DNA of 5,781 nt from DASTGO01 sp035719045 (lineage in GTDB: Bacteria > Actinomycetota > Actinomycetes > Actinomycetales > Kineosporiaceae), in assembly GCA_035719045.1 (NCBI GenBank), contig DASTGO010000124.1, forward strand, positions 1-5,781, read 5' to 3'. Below, piece by piece: positions 1 through 5,781 of this stretch. Made by a program: the position numbers and the translations under genes. Under the pieces are notes generated by a model, which saw only the letters and a program-made list of their open reading frames with translations, was not told the origin of the DNA and searched no databases. The stretch's first letter is position 1. Each line of letters begins with the position of its first letter.

Positions 1-3000
1 CGGGTGCGTTGACCGGGGACGCGCAGAAGGCCTTGTCGCGGGCGGTGGGGGTGGTGACCTGGGACGGGGACCTGACCCTGGAGAAACTGGCCGCGGGCTT
101 CGAAGAGCTGGGTGGGTTCCTGCACGGTGTGGGGTTGCAGACCCAGTACATGAAGATCATCGTGATCGAAGAGTTGATCATTCTGGCGGCGCAGATCGCG
201 TATCTGCTCGCGATGATCCCGTGGACGTTCGGGGCCAGTGCGGCGGGGATCGCGGCCCTGCAGGTGTTCGGCAAGGAGTTCGTGACGCGGCTGGGGCTCC
301 AACTGGTGACCGCGGTCGCGACTGGTGAGGTGTTGCAGGTCGGTCTGGACGCGGTCGCGCAGTTGGCGCAGTTCGCTGAGGGCCGCCGCAAGGAGTGGGA
401 CACCAGCCTGACCGTGTCCGCGGCGATCACGGGTGTGATCGGCGGCGCCCTGAGTCCGGTCCTGGCGGGGTTGGGTCACTACCCGGGCAAGGCGTTGGGG
501 CATGCACTGGGCGGGGTGCTCGGCGCGGGCGCCGGGCACGAGGCCGGGCACTGGGCCGCCGAGGTCGTGCGGGGCGCGGCGCATGAGTGGCTGACCGACG
601 GGATGTCGGGGGCGGCGCAACACCAGGGCTGGAAACCCGACACGTTCTCCCTGACCGCCGGCGCGGTCGACGAAGGCATCGGCGGCCTGGCCGGAATCGG
701 CGGACGCAAGGGCGGGCACCGCTACTACCGCAGCATGTTCGGCAACCGCGGCAGCCTGCCCGGCACCGACATCACCATCCCCGACAAGATCACCATCGAC
801 CGCGCCGACCCCGGCACGGACACCACCGACACCACACGCAGGACAATCACGCGCAGGACAACCGCGGGCACCACCGCCGGCACCACACCCGTCGGCCCGT
901 CCGCCGGTGACCGCTCGCCCGCCGGTGACGGCTCGCCCGTCGGCGACGGACCCACCGTCGGCGACCGACTTCTCCTCGGGGATCCTGTGCCCACCGGCAA
1001 TTCGGTGCTCGTCGGTGGCACCGGTCCTGGAGGCCGGCAGGTACGCATCGGCGACCTGATACGGGGGGAGAGCCCGGCACCCGTAGCGAACCGGCCGAGC
1101 ACTGGCAGCGGCACGGGGGACAGGACGGCGGTCGCGTGGCGGGGATCGCAGGAGCGACCCGATGGCAGCGGCTCGGATCTCGGTCAACCCTCCCGGCAAG
1201 AGGCGCACGCCTTCCGCGACACTGTTTCCGCCGAGGATCACCCGGCCCCGGCCGGGGCCTCGGATGCGGTTCTGCCGCGGTTCCTCGACGCGGGTCCCTC
1301 GGGAGGGGGAAGAGTCGAGTTCGTTCCGGCGATGGATCCGTCGATCGCAGAGACCGTGGCGCAGGATGCGGTGCGGAGCCTTCCGCAGGGGCTGGTTCGC
1401 GACGCTGTCCAACAGCGGCTCACCGAACTGCTCACGGCGGGCCGCCCTGCGGCGTCGGCACAGCTGGCGCAAGCCATTGCCCCCGCACGCGGACCGGCCC
1501 TCGGGGACTGGGCGGTCCTGGTCGATTCCGGGCTGACCTTCCATGCGGGGACCTCAGTCGTTCGCCTGTCCGGGGGGCTGACCGACCTGGTGCCGGTTCC
1601 CGATGGGACTGCGTCCGGGCCTGGGACCGTCCCCGTCGCGCCGAGCGCGGTCCCAGGTCTCGCACCCGTTTCGCCCGTGCGGACGCCGTTCGCCCCCCAC
1701 CTGTCTTCGGCCGTCCGGCCGTCCGGAGCCGGTCACCTGCTCGCAGCCCCCTCGGCGACCGGCCGGGCCGCTCTGGCGTCTGTGGCAACCGGCGGGGACA
1801 TGCACTACGACGCCGCGGTCCGGCTTTCCCTGTCGGTCGACGGAGTGGAGCAGGTCTTCGACGTGGTGTTGCCGCACCAGGTCAGGGTCTCGCTGCCCGT
1901 ACAGCTGCTCCCCAACGGTCGCCGAGCAGTGGGACCCGTACCGAACGTGGCCGGTCCGGAGGGGGTCTACGACGTCGACGATGCGGTCACCGCCGTCTCG
2001 ACCGGGCCCTCGGCGGAGGGGCCGGAGCGGGAGCTGGTGAAGGCCGGGACGGAAGGCGGCCTTCGCGCAGCCTTCCTGCCGAACGCGCCCCCGGGGGTCG
2101 TCTCGGAGAAGCCGTTGAGATACACCGCGACACCCTGGCTGAGCAACTCCTGGGTGAGCGATCCATTCGGTGACACCGGTCTCGGGGGCTACCTCGAATT
2201 GGGCTCGCACCTGCGCAGCCTGGCCCCACTCACACTCATCGTGGCACCCGTACGTGTCGAGTTCACCGAGACCCCCGGCTCGCGGTCGGCCGCGCCGGAG
2301 CAGGCCGGTAGCGGACCGCTCCGGCAGGGGGCGGCTCGCGGCCGCGCCGAGGTGGACGTCGCCGCCGAGCCGGTGGCGCCCGGCACCGAGCTGTCCGCGT
2401 CCGCGGTCACGACGACCGTGGAGCGGGGCGTGCCGCAGTCCAGCGCCGCACAGCTCGAGGTGTCGGTACAGGGCAGGCCCGCACCCGGAGGAAGTCCGCT
2501 CCACGGCGACATCGACGGCGCACCGCGGGAATCCCCTCACCGTGAGGACGAGACACCGTCCGACGCGGAATCCTTCGAGGACGCGGTGGCCGGCTTCGAC
2601 CCTGCGGAGCCGGCCACCGAGTTCCACGATGCGTCGCAGGAGCTGCCGGTCGACACGCCCGCCGACCGTCTGTCGGATCCCACCCCGCGGGCGACCGACG
2701 AGATCCTCATCGGTCGGCGGGCCGGCCCGGCGGAACGGCACGGCGCCCCTGCAGCCGAGGAGGTTCCGGGCCGCGAGCCCGTACCCGTTCAACCCGTGCC
2801 CGCTGAACCTGTGCCCGCTGAACCCATACCCGTTCAACCCGTACCCGCTGAACCCGTACCCGCTGAACCCGTACCCGAAGAGGACGCCGCGGGACTGCCG
2901 GTGGTGGCGCAGGACGTCGGCATCGCGGGGCGGACCGGAGCTCGTCTCCTGCTCCCGGTCGTCCGGATCGGTGACTGGTTCACGAGGGCGGCCGAGCACA

Positions 3001-5781
3001 CCGCGGGAAGGTTCACCAGGACCTTCGCCGGCGCGCCGGCCGCACGTTCGGGACGTCATGCGGGCCTCGGCCACGGGGTCACACGGCTGGTCTGGAGGCC
3101 CCCGCCGTCCTGGACCGACCGCCTGGCCGAGCGGGCCTTGCGCGGGCGCGAGTACGACCTGGCCGAGAGCGTGGCCGGCGTCATCGCGGCAATCCGCGGC
3201 GTCCACGAGATCCGACTCCTGGAGGCGCACCAACTCCAGGGCACGCAGCCGCTGAGCGAGTTCCTGGTCGGCAGGCTGTCGGGCCCGGTCGCCGCCGACG
3301 TGATACGGCGCGTTCTGGAGGTACAGGCCCGGCAGGACGTCGTGGCACGCGTGGATGTGCTTGGTCGGCGGCGTGCGGAGGACCGCGGGGCGGCAGAGGT
3401 GGCGGCGGTACGCCCGGTGTCGGCCCGGGTCGAGACCGGCATCCGGCGGTCGCTGCAATCGGTGATCATCTGGGCGGCCCACCTGGGCGCCAACCCGGCT
3501 GCGCGCGGGTCGCTGACCGAGAGAGATCTCGCCGAGCCGGGGGAGTTCGTCCACACCCTGCGCGAGGCTTTCGGAACCGCTCTGCGCCAGGCCCGGCAGG
3601 AGGTGGCCGCCGCGAGGGTGCCGACCGCGGAACGGGACCGTGCGCGGCTGGCCGAGGATCTCCGGTTCGTGACGCACCGACAGTTCGACGCTGACTGGGC
3701 GGAGTTGGGCGAGCGGGTGACGCAGTTGCTGCGCGGGACCCCTGGTGTTGCCTACTCCCAGGAGGCGGTGGCTGCGTACGCCCACAGGGTCCTGCGCGGG
3801 CGGGCACGCGTGCGGGCAGAGGCACCGGATCCGCGGGCCACCGACAGGCTGGCGCAGGCGCCCGCCACTGTGGACCGGTTCGGTTCGGCCTGGGGACAGA
3901 CCGGGCTGTCCGAAGCCGCCAGGGCGCAGCTGCGAACGGCGTACCGGGAGGACTCGGCCCCCGCCCGGGAGCTGGTGCGGATCCTGCAGGAGACACCCTC
4001 CGGGGAACTGTCCGCTGAGGCACGCGACAGTCTGGTCCGGCGGCTGTCGCAGCGAGGAGCGGGTTTCCTCCGGTCCGGAGTGGCCCGGGAGCTGTGGGCG
4101 GTGCCGTCGGCATCGACGTCGGAGCAGGCGCAGGGGGCGACCTCGCAGCCGGTGTCCGTCGAGGAGCAGCCGGCCTTCGCCTCGGTGCGTTTCCTCGACG
4201 CCGGGGTGGAGTTGGCCCTGCACGATCTCGCCCAGGTGGTGGAGTGGCAGAGGACCCACTCCGACCATCCGGAGGCCGGGGGCGCCATCGACATCGTCGC
4301 CGTCGTCGAACGGCTCCGTGAGGTGTACCAGGACGCACTCGAGGATCTGCTGCTGAGGTCCTCCGCCCCGGGCGCCGTGGCCAGTGCGCACCGATCACTC
4401 ACCGCGCTCACCATCCCGGGGGCGCGCGAGATCTGGTCGGAGATCGCTGCGGTCCTCGCCGATCTCCAGGACGGGCGTGGTCACGACTCCTGGTACGTCA
4501 TGGGGTTCACGACCGAGCTGCTGACCATGGAGCGGTCGCTGGCCGAATGGTGGAACCGGCCGAACAGCTCCGGCCAGGTGCCCGGCGCGCCGGCTTTCCA
4601 GAGGCCGGCCGCGGGACGGGTCCGGTTCGCGGACGAGGCCACCGCCCCGAGCGGCGGCCCGGCCGAGGGGGTCGTGGGCGGATCACGACGTCGGCAGCTG
4701 GTCGAGCTGATCGAGCGGGTCTGGGGAAGGCTGGATCCGGAACTGAGGTTGACCGCGAGCCGCCGACGTCTCCTGGCCCAACCTGCGACGACCGGATCCA
4801 CGGTGACGGCGCTGGTGTCCCTGATCGACGGCGCCCGCCCCGCGGAGGAACTGCGCCAGGAGTTGCTGTCCGCGCTGGTGCGCAGGGCCGGACAGATCGT
4901 GCTGGGAACCCGGCTCGCAGCCGTCGCGGTGGACGTCCCCACGGCGGACGCCGCCGCTGTGCGGCTGCTCGACGTCGGTGTCGAGGTGGCCTTGCACGAC
5001 CTGCTGATCGAGGCCCCAGGTGCCCCTGGCGGGAACCCGGCCGTCGATGCGGGGAGCGGCCTGGCCGTCCCCGCGGATCTGGTCCAGCTGCTGCGCGAGG
5101 TGTACCGGGAACGCCTGCAGGAACTGCTGGCCGGGGCCGTGGACGCCGATGCGGCCGACGCTGCGCGACGCTCGCTCGAGCGGCTCGACGCCCCCGCGGC
5201 TCAGGCTGTCTGGGCGGACGTCGCGCGTCAGCTCGCCGGGGTGGGTGACCCCGCCCCCGAAACGCCTTCCCCGACCGCTGTCCCCTCGGAGGCGTCGCCC
5301 GTGGTGGCGCCTGTTCCTGCAGCGTCGTCCGCCGGTCATGCGACGTCGTCCGCCGGTCATGTGACGTCGTCCGCCGGTCATGCCCCGCCGTCCGCCGTGG
5401 CGTTGCTGGTCTCTGCAGTCGACGAGGCGATGGCACGGATCCCCGAGGCGGTCCGGTGGCAGGTGGACCTGCGCGCGCAGCGGCTGCTGCAGGGACTGCC
5501 CACCGGCAGCCCGCGCCTGCGCCTGACGACCCGGGTCGTGCAGACCCTGGCGGTCGCGCAGGTGCTCGCCGACATGCGCAGTGGCGACCTGGAGGCCTTC
5601 CTGGGCGTGCCGCTGGACCTGCGTGAGCGGGGAGCCCTCGAGGTCACCGCGCAGGCGACGTCGGCGGCCGTGTACGAACTGATGGTCACGCAGGGCCGCG
5701 ACCGTCCCCCGTCGGTCGGCCAGCAGGCCACGACCGCAGGAGTGCCGGCCCAGGTACAGGCGGCGTTGGCCGAGGCATACC
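1..5781 (+). CDS. Internal fragment of a giant modular protein, probably an actinobacterial WXG100-like/polymorphic-toxin-type secreted protein; both ends missing
   Basis: One reading frame (first full codon at nt 3, last at nt 5778) is open through the entire window: 1,926 codons with no stop and no natural start. Nearly all third positions are G or C, as expected for a real high-GC actinomycete gene. The first ~260 residues resemble the region after the WXG100-like domain of giant actinobacterial secreted proteins (recognised from memory of the family, not searched). The rest alternates Pro/Gly/Thr-rich linkers with a beta-rich domain and about 250-residue helical repeats. There is no cysteine, and only two lysines follow residue 262 (residues 680 and 703). 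No catalytic domain is recognisable, so I assign no enzymatic role; a secreted scaffold or stalk carrying a distal effector is inferred. An alternative is one of the large actinobacterial proteins annotated as 'lonely Cys domain-containing'. The open frame is close to certain; the family call is moderate. Confidence 0.93.
156..260 (+). other. Hydrophobic helical segment(s), residues 52-86, possible membrane-associated hairpin
   Basis: About 35 residues beginning IIVIEELIILAAQIAYLL and ending in SAAGIAAL are almost entirely hydrophobic apart from two adjacent glutamates (E56, E57) and a Gln. A Pro-Trp pair (PWTFG) in the middle could mark a turn between two helices. Either a buried core helix or a membrane-inserting hairpin fits. 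The glutamates near its start argue against a classic transmembrane anchor. Confidence 0.55.
408..572 (+). other. Gly/Ala/His-rich hydrophobic stretch with an HEAGH motif, residues 136-190
   Basis: Small residues dominate (TGVIGGALSPVLAGLG, then GHALGGVLGAGAGHEAGHWA), with Gly-His pairs at H159, H167, H179 and H183, and another His-Glu at H194-E195. The Gly-zipper-like composition is typical of membrane-interacting or pore-lining helices and of the 'glycine zipper' stretches in exported toxins. HEAGH at residues 179-183 (nt 537-551) matches the HExxH zinc-ligand pattern, but the surrounding composition makes chance a serious alternative. Confidence 0.5.
798..896 (+). repeat. Thr/Arg-rich low-complexity linker with short internal DNA repeats, residues 266-298
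   Basis: The segment is dominated by threonine (TDTTDTTRRTITRRTTAG and then TTAGTTP). At DNA level the CGCAGGACA block occurs at 837-845 and again at 852-860, 15 nt apart, and the ACCGCGGGCACC/ACCGCCGGCACC pair follows at 861-884. It is probably a flexible, extended linker separating the conserved N-terminal module from the variable part; Thr-rich linkers of this kind are common in exported actinobacterial proteins. Confidence 0.7.
897..1058 (+). repeat. Hexapeptide-register repeat, nine units, residues 299-352
   Basis: Nine consecutive six-residue units keep glycine at the fourth position, usually followed by Asp: PSAGDR, SPAGDG, SPVGDG, then PTVGDR, LLLGDP, VPTGNS, then VLVGGT, GPGGRQ, VRIGDL. 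The first four are also close at DNA level (18-nt period), so they look like a recent expansion, while later ones keep only the pattern. The aliphatic residue before the glycine in most later units is reminiscent of the [LIV]-G-x4 hexapeptide of left-handed beta-helices, but the stretch is short and Pro-rich, so an extended linker is equally possible. Confidence 0.65.
1059..1310 (+). other. Disordered linker, residues 353-436
   Basis: Rich in Gly, Ser, Pro, Ala, Asp and Arg (for example PSTGSGTGDR and ERPDGSGSDLGQPSRQ), with few hydrophobic residues and no predicted strand or helix longer than a turn or two. No recognisable motif. It separates the hexapeptide repeat from a short helical segment. 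Confidence 0.5.
1314..1556 (+). other. Short mainly helical domain, residues ~438-518, function unknown
   Basis: After VEFVPAMDP there are two or three amphipathic helices (SIAETVAQDAVRSL, LVRDAVQQRLTELLTAG, AASAQLAQAIAP) and then a more strand-like end (GDWAVLVDSGLTFHAG). The spacing of hydrophobic positions fits a small folded unit embedded between linkers. I do not recognise a family. Confidence 0.4.
1557..1799 (+). other. Pro/Val/Ala-rich linker, residues 519-599
   Basis: This stretch contains VPVPDGTASGPG and then repeated V-P/A-P groupings such as VPVAPSAVPGLAPVSPV, ending in an Ala/Ser/Gly-rich piece. It has little charge and no domain-like hydrophobic periodicity. It is likely an extended connector leading into the beta-rich domain. 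Confidence 0.5.
1800..2270 (+). other. Compact beta-rich domain of unknown family, residues 600-756
   Basis: The domain opens with alternating hydrophobic/polar strands (AAVRLSLSVDGVEQVFDVVL and VRVSLPVQLLPNGRR), continues through a loop-rich middle (GPEGVYDVDDAVTAV) holding the only two lysines found after residue 262, and ends with an aromatic segment (YTATPWLSNSWVSDPFG) and two more strands (GYLELGS, LTLIVAPVRVEFTE). The pattern looks like an all-beta sandwich of about 150 residues bounded by linkers on both sides. No catalytic motif is visible; a structural or binding role is a guess. I do not recognise the family. Confidence 0.5.
2271..2777 (+). other. Acidic, Pro/Ala-rich disordered region, residues 757-925
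   Basis: Low in aromatic residues and dominated by Ala, Pro, Glu, Asp, Ser and Thr (for example PHREDETPSDAESFEDAVAG and TPADRLSDPTPRATDE). The acidic cluster around residues 842-880 contrasts with the strongly basic Arg-rich segment that follows the pentapeptide repeats. No domain is seen. It probably acts as a long flexible spacer. Confidence 0.5.
2778..2882 (+). repeat. Seven tandem 15-bp repeats encoding PVPxE/Q pentapeptides, residues 926-960
   Basis: Seven in-frame 15-nt units read PVPVQ, PVPAE, PVPAE, PIPVQ, PVPAE, PVPAE, PVPEE. Units 1-3 and 4-6 form two 45-nt blocks with the same VQ-AE-AE order, so a three-unit block was itself duplicated. The DNA uses GTA, GTT, GCT, CAA and GAA, which are uncommon codons in the rest of this gene, so the tract has spread by slippage or unequal recombination rather than by codon-selected drift. 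Alternating Pro with Glu suggests a stiff, extended polyproline-like rod, similar in style to Pro-rich wall-spanning segments. Confidence 0.9.
2883..3107 (+). other. Basic connecting segment, residues 961-1035
   Basis: The segment begins with hydrophobic LPVVAQDVGIAG and ARLLLPVVRIGDWF, then becomes strongly Arg/His/Gly-rich (RSGRHAGLGHGVTRLVWRPP). Positive charge is carried entirely by Arg and His, with no Lys. It leads directly into the helical repeat array. No recognised motif. Confidence 0.4.
3108..3731 (+). repeat. Helical tandem repeat unit 1 (diverged), residues 1036-1243
   Basis: Mostly amphipathic helices. Its second half carries the signposts of the two later, clearer copies in the same order: a TG-I-RRSL helix (nt ~3435), LREAFxxAL (nt 3558), then DWAELGERVTQL with its Trp codon at nt 3696. 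The distances to the equivalent points in unit 2 are 765, 756 and 738 nt, close to the 774-777 nt between units 2 and 3. Residue identity is low, so I treat it as an ancient copy supported mainly by order and spacing. Confidence 0.5.
3870..4469 (+). repeat. Helical tandem repeat unit 2, residues 1290-1489
   Basis: First half: SAWGQTGLSE followed by helices ending in ARDSLVRRLSQRGAGFL. Second half (nt 4179-4469): VRFLDAGVELALHDL, then LREVYQDALEDLL, then RSLxxLxxPxAREIWSEIAAVLADL. The second half aligns with that of unit 3: 12 of 15 residues are identical in the first block, 9 of 17 in the VVERLREVY block, and about 10 of 26 in the third. An 18-residue Ser/Gln/Glu-rich insert sits between the halves. 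All-helical bundle predicted; no catalytic residues seen. Confidence 0.75.
4470..4691 (+). other. Inter-repeat segment: aromatic helix plus disordered linker, residues 1490-1563
   Basis: It starts with an unusually aromatic and Met-containing helix (DSWYVMGFTTELLTMERSLA, then EWW), which may be the last helix of unit 2 because a weaker equivalent (YSQEAVAAYAHRVL) follows unit 1. It is followed by a Pro/Gly/Ala-rich linker containing GRVRFADEATAP. No known motif. Confidence 0.4.
4692..5240 (+). repeat. Helical tandem repeat unit 3, residues 1564-1746
   Basis: First half: ERVWGRLDPELRL, a Thr-rich turn, then AEELRQELLSALVRRAGQIV, matching the SAWG and ARDSLVRRLSQRGAG signposts of unit 2. Second half (nt 4953-5240): VRLLDVGVEVALHDL, a Gly/Pro loop, LREVYRERLQELL, and RRSLERLDAPAAQAVWADVARQLAG. 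The LREVY and Trp anchors both lie 777 nt (259 residues) after those of unit 2. Divergence at the DNA level shows the duplication is not recent. Confidence 0.75.
5241..5324 (+). other. Pro/Ala/Val linker after repeat unit 3, residues 1747-1774
   Basis: A short low-complexity stretch (DPAPETPSPTAVPSEASPVV and APVPAA) replaces the aromatic helix found at the same place after unit 2. It runs into the SSAGHxT heptapeptide repeat. Confidence 0.6.
5325..5387 (+). repeat. Three tandem 21-bp repeats encoding SSAGHxT, residues 1775-1795
   Basis: TCGTCCGCCGGTCAT occurs at 5325, 5346 and 5367, each time followed by two more codons (GCG ACG, GTG ACG, GCC CCG). The first five codons of the unit are identical in all three copies, showing a recent slippage-type expansion inside a linker. 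The peptide puts a histidine every seven residues. Confidence 0.92.
5394..5781 (+). repeat. Possible fourth helical unit, partial, residues 1798 to window end
   Basis: After the linker the protein is again helical: ALLVSAVDEAMARIPEAVRW, AQRLLQGLP, then VVQTLAVAQVLADMRSGDLEAFLG and ALEVTAQATSAAVYELMV. The order of helices and the distance from the linker resemble the first half of unit 3, but residue identity is weak. The diagnostic VRxLDxGVExALHDL block of the second half is not reached before the window ends. It may be a fourth copy or the start of a different domain. Confidence 0.35.

Larger units (their letters stand above)
3..788 (+). other. Protein region 1-262: conserved N-terminal-side module following a WXG100-like domain
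   Basis: This part differs in composition from everything after it. It holds nine of the eleven lysines in the window, is rich in aliphatic residues, and runs as a charged helix (residues ~25-48), a hydrophobic helix pair (~52-86), a further helical stretch (~87-132, ending in EGRRKEWD), a Gly/Ala-rich hydrophobic stretch (~136-190) and a closing segment with GWKPDTFSLTAGAVDEG and GGLAGIGGRKGG. That order matches what I remember of giant actinobacterial WXG100-like proteins, where it sits between the helical WXG100-like domain and variable C-terminal modules. The WXG100-like domain itself would be upstream of this window. Export by an ESX/type VII-like route is an inference from that family, not visible here. 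Confidence 0.6.

Noticed and set aside
837..884. Short direct repeats considered as transcription-factor operators
   Set aside because: They lie inside the coding frame, encode a Thr/Arg linker, and have no adjacent promoter or gene start.
1800..1802. ATG after a linker as a possible start of a separate gene
   Set aside because: The frame is open without a stop on both sides, there is no ribosome binding site clearly placed for it, and the preceding codons have the same codon bias and linker style, so it is an internal methionine.
1136..2173. 345-codon and 361-codon (2170-3255) plus-strand ORFs in other frames
   Set aside because: Their products are Arg/Pro/Gly/Ser-rich shadows of the real frame with no domain-like hydrophobic pattern, and their third positions lack the G/C bias seen in the full-length frame. 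The Asn-Pro-Tyr-Pro repeats in the second are just the PVPAE tract read out of frame.
2778..2882. 15-bp tandem array considered as a CRISPR array or an origin iteron cluster
   Set aside because: The units are directly abutting with no spacers, keep the reading frame, and encode a simple PVPxE peptide, so they are a coding minisatellite.
1554..4391. 945-codon open frame on the minus strand, the longest start-to-stop ORF in the window
   Set aside because: It is exactly codon-on-codon antisense to the sense frame, so its stops correspond to sense codons TTA, CTA and TCA. Those are rare in high-GC actinomycetes, and the ORF is bounded by two sense TCA serine codons (nt 1554 and 4395). Its product is a low-complexity Arg/Gly-rich sequence that mirrors the sense codons.
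3466..5436. Several 200-310-codon minus-strand ORFs across the helical repeats
   Set aside because: All overlap the sense coding frame, are extremely Arg/Pro/Ser-rich, have no plausible ribosome binding context, and arise from the lack of AT-rich stop codons in high-GC DNA.

Overview
The whole window is one protein-coding stretch. Read on the + strand in the frame whose codons begin at nt 3, 6, 9 and so on, all 1,926 complete codons are free of stops. Neither the true start nor the true stop is present, so this is an internal piece of a giant gene encoding a protein well over 1,900 residues. (Residue r of the visible segment starts at nt 3r.) There are no intergenic gaps, RNA genes, promoters, terminators, mobile elements or CRISPR arrays. 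The very high G+C, strong G/C bias at third codon positions, complete absence of TTA and CTA leucine codons, and the Arg/Ala/Val/Pro-rich product point to a high-GC actinomycete (Streptomyces, Nonomuraea, Micromonospora or a relative). The genus cannot be decided from this sequence.

Layout of the product. Residues 1-262 look like the conserved region that follows the WXG100-like helical domain in giant actinobacterial secreted or polymorphic-toxin-like proteins: a hydrophobic helix pair, then a Gly/Ala/His-rich membrane-like stretch containing HEAGH. Next come a Thr/Arg linker (residues 266-298), a hexapeptide-register repeat (299-352), a disordered linker, a short helical segment and a Pro/Val linker. 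Residues 600-756 appear to be a compact beta-rich domain I cannot name. An acidic Pro-rich disordered region follows, ending in seven PVPAE-type pentapeptides (926-960). From about residue 1036 to the window end there is a tandem array of alpha-helical units with a period of about 250-260 residues: two clearly related copies, an older diverged one before them, and a possible partial one after. Low-complexity linkers, including an SSAGHxT heptapeptide repeat, separate some units.

Two composition features unite the protein. It has no cysteine in 1,926 residues, and only two lysines after residue 262, although arginine is abundant. This fits a secreted, extended, modular stalk or filament rather than a cytosolic enzyme. 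I infer, without proof from this window, that it is the middle of a giant exported effector or surface protein. Any N-terminal targeting domain lies upstream, and any catalytic tip or toxin (and immunity gene) lies downstream.
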